A DNA stretch of 64,000 bases from Marinobacter sp. (GCF_014859525.1 NZ_JACUUB010000001.1:96361-160360), one strand, 5' to 3'; counted from the first letter of the stretch, positions 9,589-20,569 are shown. The notes: generated by a model not told the origin, from the sequence alone. Program-made: numbers and translations.

Positions 9589-10872
9589 TCAATCGTCCGG
9601 CACAGCCTTGGCGTGATCATTGTTGGCGTAGATCTTGAACGGCTCAGAATCACCACTGATCACACTTTCATCAATCACAACCTTGGATACATCATGCTCA
9701 GACGGAATCTGGTACATGGTATCAAGCAGGGTCGCTTCCATAATCGAGCGCAAGCCCCGGGCGCCCGTTTTACGCTCCATTGCTTTGCGCGCCACTGCCC
9801 GCAAGGCTTCCTGACGGAAATCCAGTTCGACACCTTCCATATCAAACAGCTTTTGATACTGCTTGGTCAGCGCGTTCTTTGGCTCGGTCAGAATCTGAAC
9901 CAGAGCTTCCTCGTCAAGCTCGGTTAACGTTGCAACTACTGGCAGGCGGCCCACAAACTCCGGGATCAGACCAAACTTAACCAAATCCTCGGTCTCAACA
10001 TCACGGATAATGTCGCCCGTGTTCTTGCTGTCGTCTGGACTCTTGACGGTTGCAGAGAAACCGATGGAACTACGATCAGAGCGCTCCTGGATAACTTTTT
10101 CCAGACCGGCGAAAGCACCACCACAAATAAACAGCATATTAGTGGTGTCCACTTGCAAGAATTCCTGCTGTGGATGCTTGCGACCACCCTGCGGGGGCAC
10201 CGAAGCGACCGTGCCTTCAATCAGCTTCAACAACGCTTGCTGAACACCCTCACCAGAAACGTCACGGGTGATCGACGGGTTGTCAGATTTACGCGAGATC
10301 TTGTCAATCTCATCAATATAGACAATGCCTCGCTGGGCCTTATCGACATCGTAATCACACTTCTGCAGCAGCTTCTGGATGATATTCTCGACATCTTCAC
10401 CCACGTAGCCGGCTTCGGTCAGCGTAGTCGCATCAGCGATCGTAAACGGTACGTTCAGCATGCGAGCCAGCGTTTCTGCCAACAACGTCTTACCACTACC
10501 TGTCGGGCCGATCAGCAAGATGTTGCTCTTGCCCAGCTCGACATCACTTTTGCCTTCGCCATAGCGCAGACGCTTGTAATGGTTATAGACCGCCACAGAG
10601 AGCACAACTTTGGCGCGATCCTGACCAATGACATACTCGTTTAAAGTTTCGCGGATTTCAGCCGGCGTAGGCAGGCGGTCGCTAGCTTCTTCCTGGGCGT
10701 TCTCCTGGATCTCCTCGCGAATGATGTCATTGCACAAATCAACACATTCGTCGCAGATGAACACCGAGGGCCCTGCAATGAGCTTACGGACTTCATGCTG
10801 GCTCTTTCCACAAAACGAGCAGTACAGCAACTTTCCGTTATCGTCGCCTCTGCCGTTTCTTTCATCTGCCAT
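9589..10872 (-). CDS. clpX: ClpXP protease ATP-binding subunit ClpX
   Basis: 427 residues from MADERN. The N-terminal zinc-binding domain has Cys18, Cys21, Cys40 and Cys43. The AAA+ module has Walker A GPTGSGKT, Walker [10 protein letters not shown], the pore and sensor regions, and an IGF-like loop region (SSIGFSA) for docking on ClpP. It unfolds tagged substrates and feeds them to ClpP. The frame is open seven codons upstream to 10893, but MADER fits the family start. Lies 76 bp after clpP. Confidence 0.97.
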   Translation of the reverse strand: MADERNGRGDDNGKLLYCSFCGKSQHEVRKLIAGPSVFICDECVDLCNDIIREEIQENAQEEASDRLPTPAEIRETLNEYVIGQDRAKVVLSVAVYNHYKRLRYGEGKSDVELGKSNILLIGPTGSGKTLLAETLARMLNVPFTIADATTLTEAGYVGEDVENIIQKLLQKCDYDVDKAQRGIVYIDEIDKISRKSDNPSITRDVSGEGVQQALLKLIEGTVASVPPQGGRKHPQQEFLQVDTTNMLFICGGAFAGLEKVIQERSDRSSIGFSATVKSPDDSKNTGDIIRDVETEDLVKFGLIPEFVGRLPVVATLTELDEEALVQILTEPKNALTKQYQKLFDMEGVELDFRQEALRAVARKAMERKTGARGLRSIMEATLLDTMYQIPSEHDVSKVVIDESVISGDSEPFKIYANNDHAKAVPDD

Positions 10873-10948
10873 TGAAATACCTCTGTTCTTCATTGGCCGG
10901 GGTTACACAACAATACGCCAGCCAGGAATGATGCGATGACTTTCAGTA

Positions 10949-11584
10949 TTATTTATTCGGTACGCGCTTATCAAGTACTGTATCAATCAACCCGTACTCT
11001 TTAGCCTGGCTCGGATCCATGAAGTTATCGCGGTCGGTATCCCGGCTAATGGTTTCGAGATCCTGACCAGTATGCTGCGAAAGGATCGAGTTCAGGGTGT
11101 TACGGATCTTGAGAATTTCACGAGTGTGGATCTCGATATCCGAAGCCTGACCCTGATACCCACCCAGCGGCTGGTGAATCATCACACGCGAATTGGGCAG
11201 ACAAGCACGCTTACCCTTGGTGCCACCGGCAAGCAGGAACGCTCCCATACTGGCCGCCTGACCAATGCATAAGGTAGATATATCGGGCTTAACGAACTGC
11301 ATGGTGTCATAAATCGACATACCTGCAGACACCGAACCACCCGGGCTGTTGATGTAGAGGTGAATGTCTTTGTCCGGATTTTCGGATTCCAGGAACAGCA
11401 ACTGGGCAACCACCAGGTTGGCCATGTGGTCCTCAACCTGGCCCACCAGAAAGATCACCCGCTCTTTGAGCAGACGAGAGTAAATATCAAAGGAACGCTC
11501 TCCGCGTGCCGTCTGTTCAATTACCATCGGCACCAGACCGGCGTTGGTAATCATGGTAGGGCCATCAATCGGTTTCTGCGTCAT
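10949..11584 (-). CDS. clpP: ATP-dependent Clp protease proteolytic subunit
   Basis: 211 residues, typical length. Catalytic triad Ser112 (in GQAASMGAF), His137 (in RVMIHQP) and Asp186 (in DRDNFM). Forms the double-heptamer barrel that works with ClpX, encoded next downstream. Start codon preceded by a good AAGGAG site. Transcribed with clpX, in the conserved tig-clpP-clpX-lon order. Confidence 0.98.
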   Translation of the reverse strand: MTQKPIDGPTMITNAGLVPMVIEQTARGERSFDIYSRLLKERVIFLVGQVEDHMANLVVAQLLFLESENPDKDIHLYINSPGGSVSAGMSIYDTMQFVKPDISTLCIGQAASMGAFLLAGGTKGKRACLPNSRVMIHQPLGGYQGQASDIEIHTREILKIRNTLNSILSQHTGQDLETISRDTDRDNFMDPSQAKEYGLIDTVLDKRVPNK

Positions 11585-11689
11585 GTGCGCCTGAACTCCT
11601 TATGGACAATGGGCATGGACTCCTCAAGCAGGATATCCATAAATCACAGTCGAATTGTGTTTATACTCTGCCATCACTGGGCCCAGATG

Positions 11690-11716
11690 AAAACAGCCGG
11701 ACACACCGGCTGTTTC
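11690..11716 (-). terminator. tig: Terminator or attenuator after tig
   Basis: A perfect 10-bp stem, AAACAGCCGG and CCGGCTGTTT, with a 5-nt loop, 33 bp after the tig stop. The stem itself ends in TTT on the minus strand but the T run is short, so partial read-through into clpP is possible. Confidence 0.65.
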
Positions 11717-11747
11717 CAGAAAGCAATTCCGGGCAAGCCCGGGGTGA

Positions 11748-13052
11748 TCAGCGCTGGGGCTGACCCGCCTGAACCGCTTCCTCGTACTTCATCTTCTTCT
11801 CAACTACCTTGGCCTGGCCAAGTACGAGGTCGACGACCGCGTCTTCCAGGACAGAGGCCTCGATCTGAGCCTTCTGATCCGGATTGCTGCTGAAGTGCGC
11901 AATCACTTCTTCAGGCTGTTCATACGTAGATGCGATCTCCTGGATCTTTTCATCCACTTGCGCAGGCTCTGCTTTCAGCTCGTTTTTCTTGACGACTTCC
12001 TGGAACAACAGGCCTGTCTTGACGCGACGCTTGGCCTGATCTTCAAAGATTTCCTTTGGCAGCTGCTGGAAATCTACCTGACCACCGAAACGCTGAACAG
12101 CGTCCTGGCGCAGACGGTCAATTTCCTGATCAATCAGAGCGGCCGGAATGTCCAGCTCGGTGGTGGCCAGCAAACCGTCGACAACGTCATTTTTGACCTT
12201 GTTAGACACGGCCTGCTTGAGCTCACGCTCCATATTCTTTTTTACTTCTTCACGGAAAGCCGCTTCGTCTTCCGCATCAATACCGAACTTCTGGAAGAAC
12301 TCCTGGTTCAGCTCGGGCAGCTGAGGCTCTTCAACCTTGTGAATCTTGATTTCGAACTTGGCAGGCTTGCCGGCCAGATCTTCGTTCTGGTAATCCTCAG
12401 GGAAGGTCACTTCAATTTCCAGCTCTTCGCCGGTCTTGCCGCCAACGATACCCTTCTCAAAGCCAGGGATCATCTGACCTGAGCCCAGAGTCAAACGATG
12501 ACCTTCGGCGGCACCGCCTTCAAACTCTTCACCGTCGATAGAACCCTTGAAATCAATGGTCACTACATCCTTATTCTTGGACTTGCGCTTGACTTCCTTC
12601 ATGGTCGCCTGCTGGCCGCGCAGATTATCAATCATAGTGTCAATATCTTTATCGGCAACTTCTGCGATCGGCTTCTCAACTTCAACCTTGCTCAGGTCGC
12701 CCAGCTCGATTTCTGGCAGCACTTCGAAGATGGCTACGAATTCGAGGTCTTTACCCTCTTCCATGCTCTTCGGCTCAAATTTGGGCCAACCAGCCGGATT
12801 GACGTCCTGCTCCTGCAGTGCCTTGATGTAGTTGTCGCGCATCGCTTCACCAACCACTTCCTGGCGAACGCTTTCGCCGAAACGACGCTTGACCACGCTC
12901 ATGGGCACCTTGCCGGGACGGAAACCGTTCAGGCGAACCGTGCGAGCAGTTTCCTGCAGGCGTTTCTGAACCGCTTGGTCGATTTCCTGGGCGGGCACAC
13001 CAATCGTCATGCGACGCTCGATGTTAGAGGTCGTTTCAACAGACACTTGCAT
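11748..13052 (-). CDS. tig: Trigger factor chaperone
   Basis: 434 residues. The ribosome-binding domain carries the signature GFRPGKVP at residues 43-50, followed by an FKBP-type prolyl isomerase domain (about 150-240) and the C-terminal chaperone arms. Binds ribosomal protein uL23 at the exit tunnel and shields nascent chains. Length matches E. coli (432). First protein gene after the tRNA cluster in a leftward tig-clpP-clpX-lon block. Confidence 0.98.
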   Translation of the reverse strand: MQVSVETTSNIERRMTIGVPAQEIDQAVQKRLQETARTVRLNGFRPGKVPMSVVKRRFGESVRQEVVGEAMRDNYIKALQEQDVNPAGWPKFEPKSMEEGKDLEFVAIFEVLPEIELGDLSKVEVEKPIAEVADKDIDTMIDNLRGQQATMKEVKRKSKNKDVVTIDFKGSIDGEEFEGGAAEGHRLTLGSGQMIPGFEKGIVGGKTGEELEIEVTFPEDYQNEDLAGKPAKFEIKIHKVEEPQLPELNQEFFQKFGIDAEDEAAFREEVKKNMERELKQAVSNKVKNDVVDGLLATTELDIPAALIDQEIDRLRQDAVQRFGGQVDFQQLPKEIFEDQAKRRVKTGLLFQEVVKKNELKAEPAQVDEKIQEIASTYEQPEEVIAHFSSNPDQKAQIEASVLEDAVVDLVLGQAKVVEKKMKYEEAVQAGQPQR

Positions 13053-13271
13053 GGAGATTCCTCAAATTACAGATTCTGTATGTGGATGAAAATTAAATCA
13101 AAATCCCGGACGGAGCGCTTTACCCCAAAGGGACGCAAAATTAAAAGCCGGTAGTTTATCACGGTTTACCCCGCCGAGAGAATCACCCGGTAAAGCGCAG
13201 TGATGGTTTGAGACCAGGAACACAACCGGAGCTACAGAAAACAGTGGGGGCATTGCAAGAAAAAGAAAGGG

Positions 13272-13356
13272 TGGTGCGAGAGGAGAGACTCGAACTCTCA
13301 CAGGTTTCCCCGCTGGAACCTAAATCCAGTGCGTCTACCAATTCCGCCACTCTCGC
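13272..13356 (-). tRNA. tRNA-Leu (anticodon TAG)
   Basis: 85 nt including an encoded CCA. The anticodon stem CTGGA/TCCAG encloses TTTAGGT, giving anticodon TAG. The long variable arm expected of tRNA-Leu and the T-loop GTTCGAGTC are present. Last of four tRNAs in a leftward operon ahead of tig. Confidence 0.97.
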
Positions 13357-13413
13357 GTATCCGGCGCTGCTCTCAAACCTTCAGAACATGCGGAAGTCAT
13401 AACAGGGGAAAAG

Positions 13414-13490
13414 TGGGGTGGACGAAGGGGATCGAACCCTCGACCGCAGGAGTCACAATCCTGAGCTCTACCAACTGAGCTACGTCCACC
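13414..13490 (-). tRNA. tRNA-His (anticodon GTG)
   Basis: 77 nt with encoded CCA. The anticodon stem CAGGA/TCCTG encloses TTGTGAC, anticodon GTG. The extra 5' G(-1) opposite C73, the identity element of tRNA-His, is present. Confidence 0.97.
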
Positions 13491-13579
13491 ACATCAGGAC
13501 AGTGCTTTTCAGCACCTACTTCAATTACTGTAACTTTGCTGGTTTGGCGATCCCGGCCCTGACCAGACCGACGACCTAA

Positions 13580-13656
13580 TGGCGCGCCCGGCAGGACTCG
13601 AACCTGCGACCACCCGCTTAGAAGGCGGGTGCTCTATCCAGCTGAGCTACGGGCGC
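13580..13656 (-). tRNA. tRNA-Arg (anticodon TCT)
   Basis: 77 nt with encoded CCA. The stem CCCGC/GCGGG encloses CTTCTAA, anticodon TCT, which reads AGA/AGG. T-loop GTTCGAGTC and a 7-bp acceptor stem GCGCCCG/CGGGCGC are intact. Confidence 0.97.
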
Positions 13657-13688
13657 TTGACCGTTCGCCCACCTGAACATCCAGAAAA

Positions 13689-13765
13689 TGGTCGGGGTAG
13701 AGAGATTCGAACTCCCGACATCCTGCTCCCAAAGCAGGCGCGCTACCAGACTGCGCTATACCCCG
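13689..13765 (-). tRNA. tRNA-Pro (anticodon TGG)
   Basis: 77 nt with encoded CCA. The stem CCTGC/GCAGG encloses TTTGGGA, anticodon TGG. First gene of the Pro-Arg-His-Leu tRNA operon, directly downstream of a strong promoter. Confidence 0.97.
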
Positions 13766-13803
13766 TAAACTGAACAACAAGTGCTTCAGCAAAGTTGGCG
13801 CGC

Positions 13804-13832
13804 ATATTACCGGCGGCTTCGGCATCCGTCAA
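13804..13832 (-). promoter_or_regulatory. Promoter of the Pro-Arg-His-Leu tRNA operon
   Basis: On the minus strand TTGACG (13827-13832), a 17-bp spacer and TAATAT (13804-13809), followed by a GC-rich discriminator GCGCGCC. The hexamers and spacer length are identical to those of the tRNA-Ala/Glu promoter at 60678-60706. Confidence 0.8.
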
Positions 13833-14008
13833 CACGGATTTTGAAAAATATAAATAAAACAGTGATTCTGGCCGCCAACCATGACCCAAAACCCTTCTTG
13901 ATCAGAACGTCACCTACCCGCACGCCACGTTGGCGTTCATGCCGAAGCATGAGACAATGCCCGGCATTCGCTTCCCCATTATTCATGCCCAACCGACAAG
14001 ATGGAATC

Positions 14009-14866
14009 ATGAGCGCCAAACTGATTAACGGAAAAGAAATCGCCGCCCAGGTCCGGCAACGCGTTGCTGCCGGCGTTGAAACCCGCAAACACAGGGGCCT
14101 GAGAGCGCCCGGCCTGGCGGTTGTTCTGGTCGGAAACGATCCGGCTTCGCAAGTTTATGTCGGCAACAAGCGTAAAGCCTGCGACGAGGCTGGCATCGTG
14201 TCGCTGTCCTATGACCTGCCAGAGGACACCTCACAAGCAGTGCTGGAAACACTGATTGATGAATTGAACGAGAACCCGGCAATCGACGGCATTTTGGTGC
14301 AGTTACCCCTGCCCTCTCATCTCGACGCAGATCCCATCCTGGTAAAGATCCGGCCCGACAAAGACGTTGACGGCTTTCACCCATACAACATCGGCCGCCT
14401 GATGCAGCGCAAGCCCACCCTGCGCCCCTGCACTCCCGCTGGCGTGATCACCCTGCTCGACTCTATTGGCACCCCCTATAAAGGCCAGCACGCGGTGATT
14501 GTGGGCGCCTCCAACATCGTTGGCCGACCGATGAGCATGGAACTGCTGCTAAAAGGAGCCACCACCACCGTATGCCATCGCTTTACCAATAACCTGGAAA
14601 AGTTTGTCGGTGAGGCCGACATCCTGGTTGCCGCGGTCGGCAAACCTGGCATCATCAAAGGCGAATGGGTCAAGCCGGGCGCAACCGTCATTGATGTCGG
14701 CATCAACCGGATGGACGACGGCAAACTGCGTGGCGACGTCGATTTCGAAGCCGCCGCCCAACGCGCCGCCTACATCACTCCGGTGCCCGGCGGCGTAGGC
14801 CCGATGACCATCGCCACGTTGCTGGAGAACACCCTGTACGCAGCGGATGTGCTGCACAGCGTCTGA
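14009..14866 (+). CDS. folD: Methylenetetrahydrofolate dehydrogenase / methenyl-THF cyclohydrolase
   Basis: 285 residues from the ATG beginning MSAKLING. Bifunctional enzyme interconverting methylene-, methenyl- and formyl-tetrahydrofolate with NADP+. Motifs: YVGNK with Tyr50 and catalytic Lys54, DKDVDGFHP, the cofactor loop ASNIVGRPM, and [16 protein letters not shown]. The frame is open upstream to 13781, overlapping the tRNA promoter, but the start at 14009 fits the family exactly. Converges on malate synthase; a terminator lies between. Confidence 0.97.
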   Translation: MSAKLINGKEIAAQVRQRVAAGVETRKHRGLRAPGLAVVLVGNDPASQVYVGNKRKACDEAGIVSLSYDLPEDTSQAVLETLIDELNENPAIDGILVQLPLPSHLDADPILVKIRPDKDVDGFHPYNIGRLMQRKPTLRPCTPAGVITLLDSIGTPYKGQHAVIVGASNIVGRPMSMELLLKGATTTVCHRFTNNLEKFVGEADILVAAVGKPGIIKGEWVKPGATVIDVGINRMDDGKLRGDVDFEAAAQRAAYITPVPGGVGPMTIATLLENTLYAADVLHSV

Positions 14867-14935
14867 CCCACTTTTTCCCGGCTTGGCACCGCACACGAAC
14901 CCATGGGTTTGGCAGATCGGCGCCGGCAGAGGGGT

Positions 14936-14963
14936 GGGGTCTGACCCCAAGGGGTCAGACCCC
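14936..14963. repeat. GGGGTCTGACCCC palindromic repeat (REP-like)
   Basis: A perfect 28-bp palindrome: 13-nt arms GGGGTCTGACCCC and GGGGTCAGACCCC joined by AA. Related copies occur at 60409-60436 and 63359-63417. Such GGGGTC-type palindromes are often mobilised by REP-associated tyrosine transposases; no such gene is in this window. Confidence 0.8.
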
Positions 14964-14980
14964 TTTGTAGCCTGCCCCAT

Positions 14981-15008
14981 AAAAAACCCCGCCGGAGCGG
15001 GGTTTTTT
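14981..15008. terminator. Bidirectional terminator between folD and glcB
   Basis: AAAAAA, stem CCCCGC/GCGGGG with a four-base loop, then TTTTTT. Serves convergent folD and glcB; it is 13 bp from the glcB stop. Confidence 0.92.
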
Positions 15009-15021
15009 ATGGCTGAGCGGC

Positions 15022-17193
15022 TTACTCGCCCGCTTTCACCTTCAGGCGATAGGCGTGCAGCAGCGGCTCGGTATAGCCACTGGGCTGTTCGCGGCCCTTG
15101 AGAACCAGGTCCAGCGCCGCCTGGAAGGCGATACCGTCGAAGCCTGGAGCCATCGGGCGGTAGGCCGGATCGCTGGCGTTCTGGCGATCAACAACCGCAG
15201 CCATGCGCTTCATGGTTTCGAGGATCTGCGCTTCGGTGCAAACGCCGTGGTGCAGCCAATTAGCCAGCAACTGGGAGGCAATACGCAGGGTTGCACGGTC
15301 TTCCATCAGGCCGATGTCGTTGATGTCGGGTACCTTCGAGCAACCAACACCCTGATCGATCCAGCGCACAACGTAACCCAGGATGCCTTGGGCGTTGTTG
15401 TCCAGCTCCTGCTGGATATCGGCGTCGGTCAGGGCCGACGGATCGTCCATCACCGGCACGGTCAGGATATCTTCCAGCGCCGCACGCTGGCGGCTGGCCA
15501 GCTCTTTCTGCACGTCGAACACGTTCACCTGATGGTAATGGGTGGCATGCAGTGTAGCGGCCGTCGGGGACGGAACCCAGGCGGTGTTGGCACCGGATTT
15601 CGGGTGGCCGATCTTCTGCTCGAGCATGCCCGCCATCAGGTCCGGCATGGCCCACATGCCTTTACCGATCTGGGCGACGCCGGAGAAACCGGTTTCCAGA
15701 CCAATATCGACGTTCCACTGCTCGTAGGCGCCAATCCACGTTGCCTGCTTCATCTGGCCCTTACGGATGAACGGGCCCAGTTCCATGGAGGTGTGAATCT
15801 CATCACCGGTGCGATCCAGGAAGCCAGTATTGATGAACACAGCGCGCTCTTTAGCGGCATGGATACAGGCCTTCAGGTTAACGGTGGTACGACGCTCTTC
15901 GTCCATGATACCGACTTTCAGGGTGAAGCGCGGCAGGCCGAGGGCATCTTCGACACGGCCGAAGAACTCGTTGGTAAATGCCACCTCTTCCGGGCCGTGC
16001 ATTTTCGGCTTAACAATGTAGACAGAACCCTTGGTGCTGTTCTGAAACTGGCCGCTGCCGTTCAGGTCGTGGATAGCGATCAGGGAGGTCAGCAGACCGT
16101 CCATCAGGCCTTCCGGAATCTCGTTGCCATCTTTCAGCAGCACCGCCGGGTTGGTCATCAGATGACCGACGTTACGGACGAACATCAGGCTGCGGCCCTT
16201 CAGGGTCAGCTCACTGCCGTCTGCAGCGGTGTAGCTGCGGTCCGGGTTCATGCGGCGGGTCATCTGCTGGCCACCCTTCTCGAACGACTCTTCCAGATTG
16301 CTCTTCATCAGGCCCAGCCAGTTCTTGTAGGCCAGCACCTTGTCTTCCGCATCCACCGCGGCAACGGAGTCTTCGCAGTCCATGATGGTGGTCAGGGCCG
16401 ACTCCATCAGTACGTCTTTAACGTGTGCACCGTCATCCTTGCCAATCGGATGGCTGGCATCGATCTGGATTTCGAAGTGCATGCCGTTCTTCACCAGCAG
16501 CAGCCCGGTCGGCTCGCTGGCTGCACCGACAAAGCCAACAAAACCGGACTCATCTTTCAGGCCGGTGACGTCGCCGTTCTGCAGCTTGACCACCAGCTTG
16601 CCGCCATCAACGTAGTACCTGGCTGCATCCTTATGGCTACCAGCAGCCAAAGGCGCGGAGCTGTCTAGCAGGTTGCGGGCCCACTCAATGACTTTGGCAC
16701 CACGGACGGGATTGTAGCCGCGCCCCTTCTCGGCACCGTTCTCCTCAGACAGTGCATCGGTGCCGTAGAGCGCGTCGTACAGGCTGCCCCAACGAGCGTT
16801 GGCGGCGTTCAGGGCAAAGCGGGCATTCATCACCGGCACCACGAGCTGCGGGCCGGCCATGGTGGCGATTTCCGGATCGACGTTGGAGGTGGAGATTTTG
16901 AACTCGCCGGGCTCGTCCACCAAATAGCCGATGTCTTTCAGGAATGACTTGTACTCGACCATGTCCAGCTTCTGGCCTTTGTGGTCACGGTTCCAGGTAT
17001 CCAGTTTTTCCTGAATGGCGTCACGCTTGGCCAGCAGCTCACGGTTGCGCGGGGCCAGCTCGTTCACAATTTTGTCGAACTCTGCCCAGAATTTATCTGC
17101 GTCAATACCGGTGCCCGGGATCGCTTCGTTGTTTACGAAATCATACAGATTCTTCGCGACCTGAATGCCGCCAATTTGTACGCGTTCTGTCAT
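15022..17193 (-). CDS. glcB: Malate synthase G
   Basis: 723 residues from MTERVQ, the usual length of the monomeric G isoform, which is clearly longer than malate synthase A. Condenses glyoxylate and acetyl-CoA to malate and coenzyme A in the glyoxylate shunt. Family segments include [23 protein letters not shown] and the catalytic region near [21 protein letters not shown]. The start at 17193 was preferred over 17208 because family members begin MTERV. Single gene, with no glycolate oxidase genes beside it. Confidence 0.97.
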   Translation of the reverse strand: MTERVQIGGIQVAKNLYDFVNNEAIPGTGIDADKFWAEFDKIVNELAPRNRELLAKRDAIQEKLDTWNRDHKGQKLDMVEYKSFLKDIGYLVDEPGEFKISTSNVDPEIATMAGPQLVVPVMNARFALNAANARWGSLYDALYGTDALSEENGAEKGRGYNPVRGAKVIEWARNLLDSSAPLAAGSHKDAARYYVDGGKLVVKLQNGDVTGLKDESGFVGFVGAASEPTGLLLVKNGMHFEIQIDASHPIGKDDGAHVKDVLMESALTTIMDCEDSVAAVDAEDKVLAYKNWLGLMKSNLEESFEKGGQQMTRRMNPDRSYTAADGSELTLKGRSLMFVRNVGHLMTNPAVLLKDGNEIPEGLMDGLLTSLIAIHDLNGSGQFQNSTKGSVYIVKPKMHGPEEVAFTNEFFGRVEDALGLPRFTLKVGIMDEERRTTVNLKACIHAAKERAVFINTGFLDRTGDEIHTSMELGPFIRKGQMKQATWIGAYEQWNVDIGLETGFSGVAQIGKGMWAMPDLMAGMLEQKIGHPKSGANTAWVPSPTAATLHATHYHQVNVFDVQKELASRQRAALEDILTVPVMDDPSALTDADIQQELDNNAQGILGYVVRWIDQGVGCSKVPDINDIGLMEDRATLRIASQLLANWLHHGVCTEAQILETMKRMAAVVDRQNASDPAYRPMAPGFDGIAFQAALDLVLKGREQPSGYTEPLLHAYRLKVKAGE

Positions 17194-17344
17194 CGTTGTC
17201 TGCCTCAATGGGTTACGTTTCCCGACTCCCCTTTTCGCACCTTTCAGCGCAGGGGCACTTTAATTTGAGCGCCGCATTATACGTGAGATTCCCTACAAGG
17301 TCATTCCCAGTCAGCACAATGCGACTTTCGGGGAGTTTCCTGGC

Positions 17345-18730
17345 TCAGGCGCGGCGCCAGGTGGTACCCTCACGACTGTCGTCCAGGATGATGCCTTTTT
17401 CTAACAACTCGTCACGAATCCGGTCCCCTTCGGCAAAATTCTTCGCCTTGCGGGCGGCAGCGCGAGCCTGAATCATCGCTTCGATATCATCAGCGCTTAA
17501 CTCACCACCGGTATCGGCCTGAAAAAAGGCTTCAGGGTTCTGCTGCAACAGGCCCAGCACGCCACCCAGGCGCACCAGTACCGCAGCACTCTGAGCCGCC
17601 CGATCCTCGCGACCCTCGCGACGGTGATGATTGATGTCATTGGCAATCGCATGCAGTACCGCAATGGCGCCGGCGGTGTTGAAGTCGTCGTCCATCACCT
17701 CGGCAAAGCGGCGATCATGCTCCGTTTCTGCCACGTCACTGTTTTTAGCAGGGGTAATACCGCGTAGCGCATGATAGAGCTTGGTAAGGGTACGCCCGGC
17801 TTCAGCGAGGCTGTCTTCGGAGTAATCCACCTGACTACGATAATGACTGGACACCAGGAAGTAGCGCACCACCTCCGCCGGGTAGGTTTCCAGAATCTGC
17901 CGGATGGTGAAGAAATTACCCAGCGACTTGGACATTTTTTCTTTGTTCACCCGAATGGCACCGGCGTGCATCCAGGTGTTAACAAATTTGTGGCCGGTGG
18001 CGCACTCGGACTGAGCAATCTCGTTCTCGTGATGCGGAAACAGCAAGTCCGGCCCACCGCCATGAATGTCAAAGGTGTCACCCAGGCACTGGGTCGACAT
18101 GGCCGAGCACTCGATGTGCCAGCCCGGACGTCCGTCACCCCAGGGTGATGTCCAGCTCACCTCACCAGGCCTGGCCGACTTCCACAAAGCAAAGTCTGCG
18201 GGACTGCGCTTCGCTTCCTGCACACCTACCCTGGCACCGGCCACCAGATCTTCCAGCTTCTTTTTGCTGAGCTTGCCGTAATCCGGGAAGGAATTAACAG
18301 AAAAGTAAACGTCGCCATTATCTGCGGCATAGGCATGACCACTGCTGATCAGCGTATGAATCATCGCGATAATTTCATCGATAAAGGCCGTCGCTCTGGG
18401 CTCTTCGCTCGGCGACAACACACCAAGGCGAGCCTCGTCTTCATGCATCGCCTTGATCATGCGTCCGGTCAGATCGGAATAGACTTCGCCGTTTTGATCG
18501 GCCCGGGCCAGGATCTTGTCGTCGATATCGGTGATGTTACGCACATAGTGCACATCATAACCGCGGTGGCGCAGGTAGCGGCTGATCACATCAAACGCCA
18601 CCAGCACTCGGCCGTGGCCCAGGTGGCAGTAGTCGTACACGGTCATACCGCACACGTACATGCGCACCTTGCCGGGCACGATCGGCTTAAATTCTTCCTT
18701 TTGCTGTGTCAGCGTATTGTAGATACGCAT
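17345..18730 (-). CDS. cysS: Cysteinyl-tRNA synthetase
   Basis: 461 residues, class I. HIGH-type motif HLGH at 36-39, KMSKS motif in KEKMSKSLGN, and zinc ligands Cys27, the Cys of WHIEC, and the His/Glu of HHENE, which select cysteine. Cytosolic. Its ATG shares one base with the glnS stop (TAATG), so the two synthetase genes are translationally coupled. Confidence 0.98.
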   Translation of the reverse strand: MRIYNTLTQQKEEFKPIVPGKVRMYVCGMTVYDYCHLGHGRVLVAFDVISRYLRHRGYDVHYVRNITDIDDKILARADQNGEVYSDLTGRMIKAMHEDEARLGVLSPSEEPRATAFIDEIIAMIHTLISSGHAYAADNGDVYFSVNSFPDYGKLSKKKLEDLVAGARVGVQEAKRSPADFALWKSARPGEVSWTSPWGDGRPGWHIECSAMSTQCLGDTFDIHGGGPDLLFPHHENEIAQSECATGHKFVNTWMHAGAIRVNKEKMSKSLGNFFTIRQILETYPAEVVRYFLVSSHYRSQVDYSEDSLAEAGRTLTKLYHALRGITPAKNSDVAETEHDRRFAEVMDDDFNTAGAIAVLHAIANDINHHRREGREDRAAQSAAVLVRLGGVLGLLQQNPEAFFQADTGGELSADDIEAMIQARAAARKAKNFAEGDRIRDELLEKGIILDDSREGTTWRRA

Positions 18731-20409
18731 TACTTGCCTCCCTTGCCCCAGGAATCTCTCAGGGTGACGGTGCGATTAAACACCGGCTTGCCGGCCGCTG
18801 CCGTCAGCTCCTGATCACAGAAGAAATAACCCTCCCGCTCAAACTGATACGGCAGATCGGTGCGCGGCTGCGCCAGACTTTTCTCTACACGTGCGCCCTT
18901 AAGGATCACCAGGGATTCCGGGTTAAGGTGATCAAGCAGATCACCCTCTTTATCGCTGTCTGGCGATTCGTGATTGAACAGGCGATCGTACAGATTGATA
19001 TCGGTTTCAACACTGTCAGCGGCGGATACCCAGTGAATAACACCGTTGGGCTTGTAACCCTCCGGATTAACGCCAAGAGTAGCGGGATCGTATTCGCATT
19101 TAAGCTCAACAATTTCGCCGCTGTCGTCGCGAATCACGTCGCGGCAGGTCATTACGTAACCACCGCGCAGGCGCACCGCCTGATCCGGCGCCAGTCGCTT
19201 CCACTTGCGCGGCGGCTCCACTTCGAAATCTTCGCGATCGATGTACAGGGTCTGACTCCAGGTCACCGCCCGCTCACCCATATCCGGGTTTTGCGGATGC
19301 ACCGGCAGGGTCAGGGTTTCGGTCTGCCCGGCCGGGTAATTGGTCAGGGTGACCTTGAGCGGGCGCATCACACACATGGCTCTGGGGGCACGGGCGTTGA
19401 GGTCTTCCCGAATCGCATACTCAAGCATGCCGACATCGACGGTACCGCCCGCCTTGTTAACCCCGATCATGTCGCAGAAGCTGCGGATGGATTCCGGAGT
19501 GTAACCACGGCGGCGCATGCCAGAGATGGTCGGCATGCGCGGATCATTCCAGCTTTCAACCACAGCTTCGTCCACCAGACGCTTAAGCTTGCGCTTACTG
19601 GTGATGGTGTAGTTCAGATTCAGCCGGGCAAACTCGATCTGGCGCGGATGGCACGGAATAGTGATGTTATCCAGCACCCAATCGTACAGCGGGCGATGAT
19701 CTTCAAATTCCAGTGTGCACAAAGAATGAGTGACGCCTTCCAGCGCATCCGAAATCGGATGGGTGAAATCGTACATCGGGTATATGCACCATTTATTGCC
19801 GGTTTGATGGTGATCGGCATAGCGAATCCGGTAGAGGATCGGGTCGCGCAGATTGATGTTCGGCGAGGCCATATCGATCTTCGCCCGCAGCACCAGTTCA
19901 CCATTCTGGTACTTACCCGCGCGCATATCCCGGAACAGTTGCAGGCTTTCGTCCACCGGGCGGTCACGATACGGGCTGTTTTTGCCCGGTGCTTTCAGCG
20001 AGCCACGGTACTCTGCCATCTGCTCGGCGTTCAGGGCGCACACATAGGCCTTGCCCTTCTCGATCAACTCCTCGGCAAAGGCATAAAGCTGATCAAAGTA
20101 ATCAGAGGCGTAAAGCACCTCATCGGCCCACTTGTAGCCCAGCCACTCGACATCCTGCTTGATAGCATCGATGTATTCCTGGCTTTCTTTCTCCGGGTTA
20201 GTGTCATCAAAGCGAAGATTGCACTCACCACCAAAGGTCTCGGCGATGCCAAAGTTCAGGCAGATAGACTTGGCATGCCCGACGTGGAGGTAGCCGTTCG
20301 GCTCTGGCGGAAAACGGGTAACGACCTTGCCAGAATGCTCACCCTTGGTGATGGCGTCTTCGATCAGGCTCTGAATAAAATTATGGGCTTTCTTCGACTC
20401 GGCGCTCAT
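18730..20409 (-). CDS. glnS: Glutaminyl-tRNA synthetase
   Basis: 559 residues from MSAESKK. Class I synthetase with HVGH at residues 42-45 and an SKRKL version of KMSKS. The C-terminal beta-barrel anticodon domain is complete. The frame is open 46 codons further to 20547, but that segment crosses a TATAAT-like -10 at 20470-20475 and has no family similarity, so the start at 20409 is taken. First gene of glnS-cysS, divergent from ppiB. Its presence means tRNA-Gln is charged directly. Confidence 0.97.
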   Translation of the reverse strand: MSAESKKAHNFIQSLIEDAITKGEHSGKVVTRFPPEPNGYLHVGHAKSICLNFGIAETFGGECNLRFDDTNPEKESQEYIDAIKQDVEWLGYKWADEVLYASDYFDQLYAFAEELIEKGKAYVCALNAEQMAEYRGSLKAPGKNSPYRDRPVDESLQLFRDMRAGKYQNGELVLRAKIDMASPNINLRDPILYRIRYADHHQTGNKWCIYPMYDFTHPISDALEGVTHSLCTLEFEDHRPLYDWVLDNITIPCHPRQIEFARLNLNYTITSKRKLKRLVDEAVVESWNDPRMPTISGMRRRGYTPESIRSFCDMIGVNKAGGTVDVGMLEYAIREDLNARAPRAMCVMRPLKVTLTNYPAGQTETLTLPVHPQNPDMGERAVTWSQTLYIDREDFEVEPPRKWKRLAPDQAVRLRGGYVMTCRDVIRDDSGEIVELKCEYDPATLGVNPEGYKPNGVIHWVSAADSVETDINLYDRLFNHESPDSDKEGDLLDHLNPESLVILKGARVEKSLAQPRTDLPYQFEREGYFFCDQELTAAAGKPVFNRTVTLRDSWGKGGK

Positions 20410-20569
20410 ACAATCTCTGTCAACAGGGAATGGGACCTGGAAGCACAGCTGCGCTCCCTTAAACCGCCTATTATACTCACAAATCCTTGCCGGACTCATG
20501 CACACGACGAAACTCTTGCGTACAATACGATCTTTAAAGTTACCCAAACCTTAATTACAGGAAGCCCTG

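Noticed and set aside
15055..16668. 537-codon plus-strand open frame opposite malate synthase
   Set aside because: Shadow of glcB; no start site, no family resemblance.
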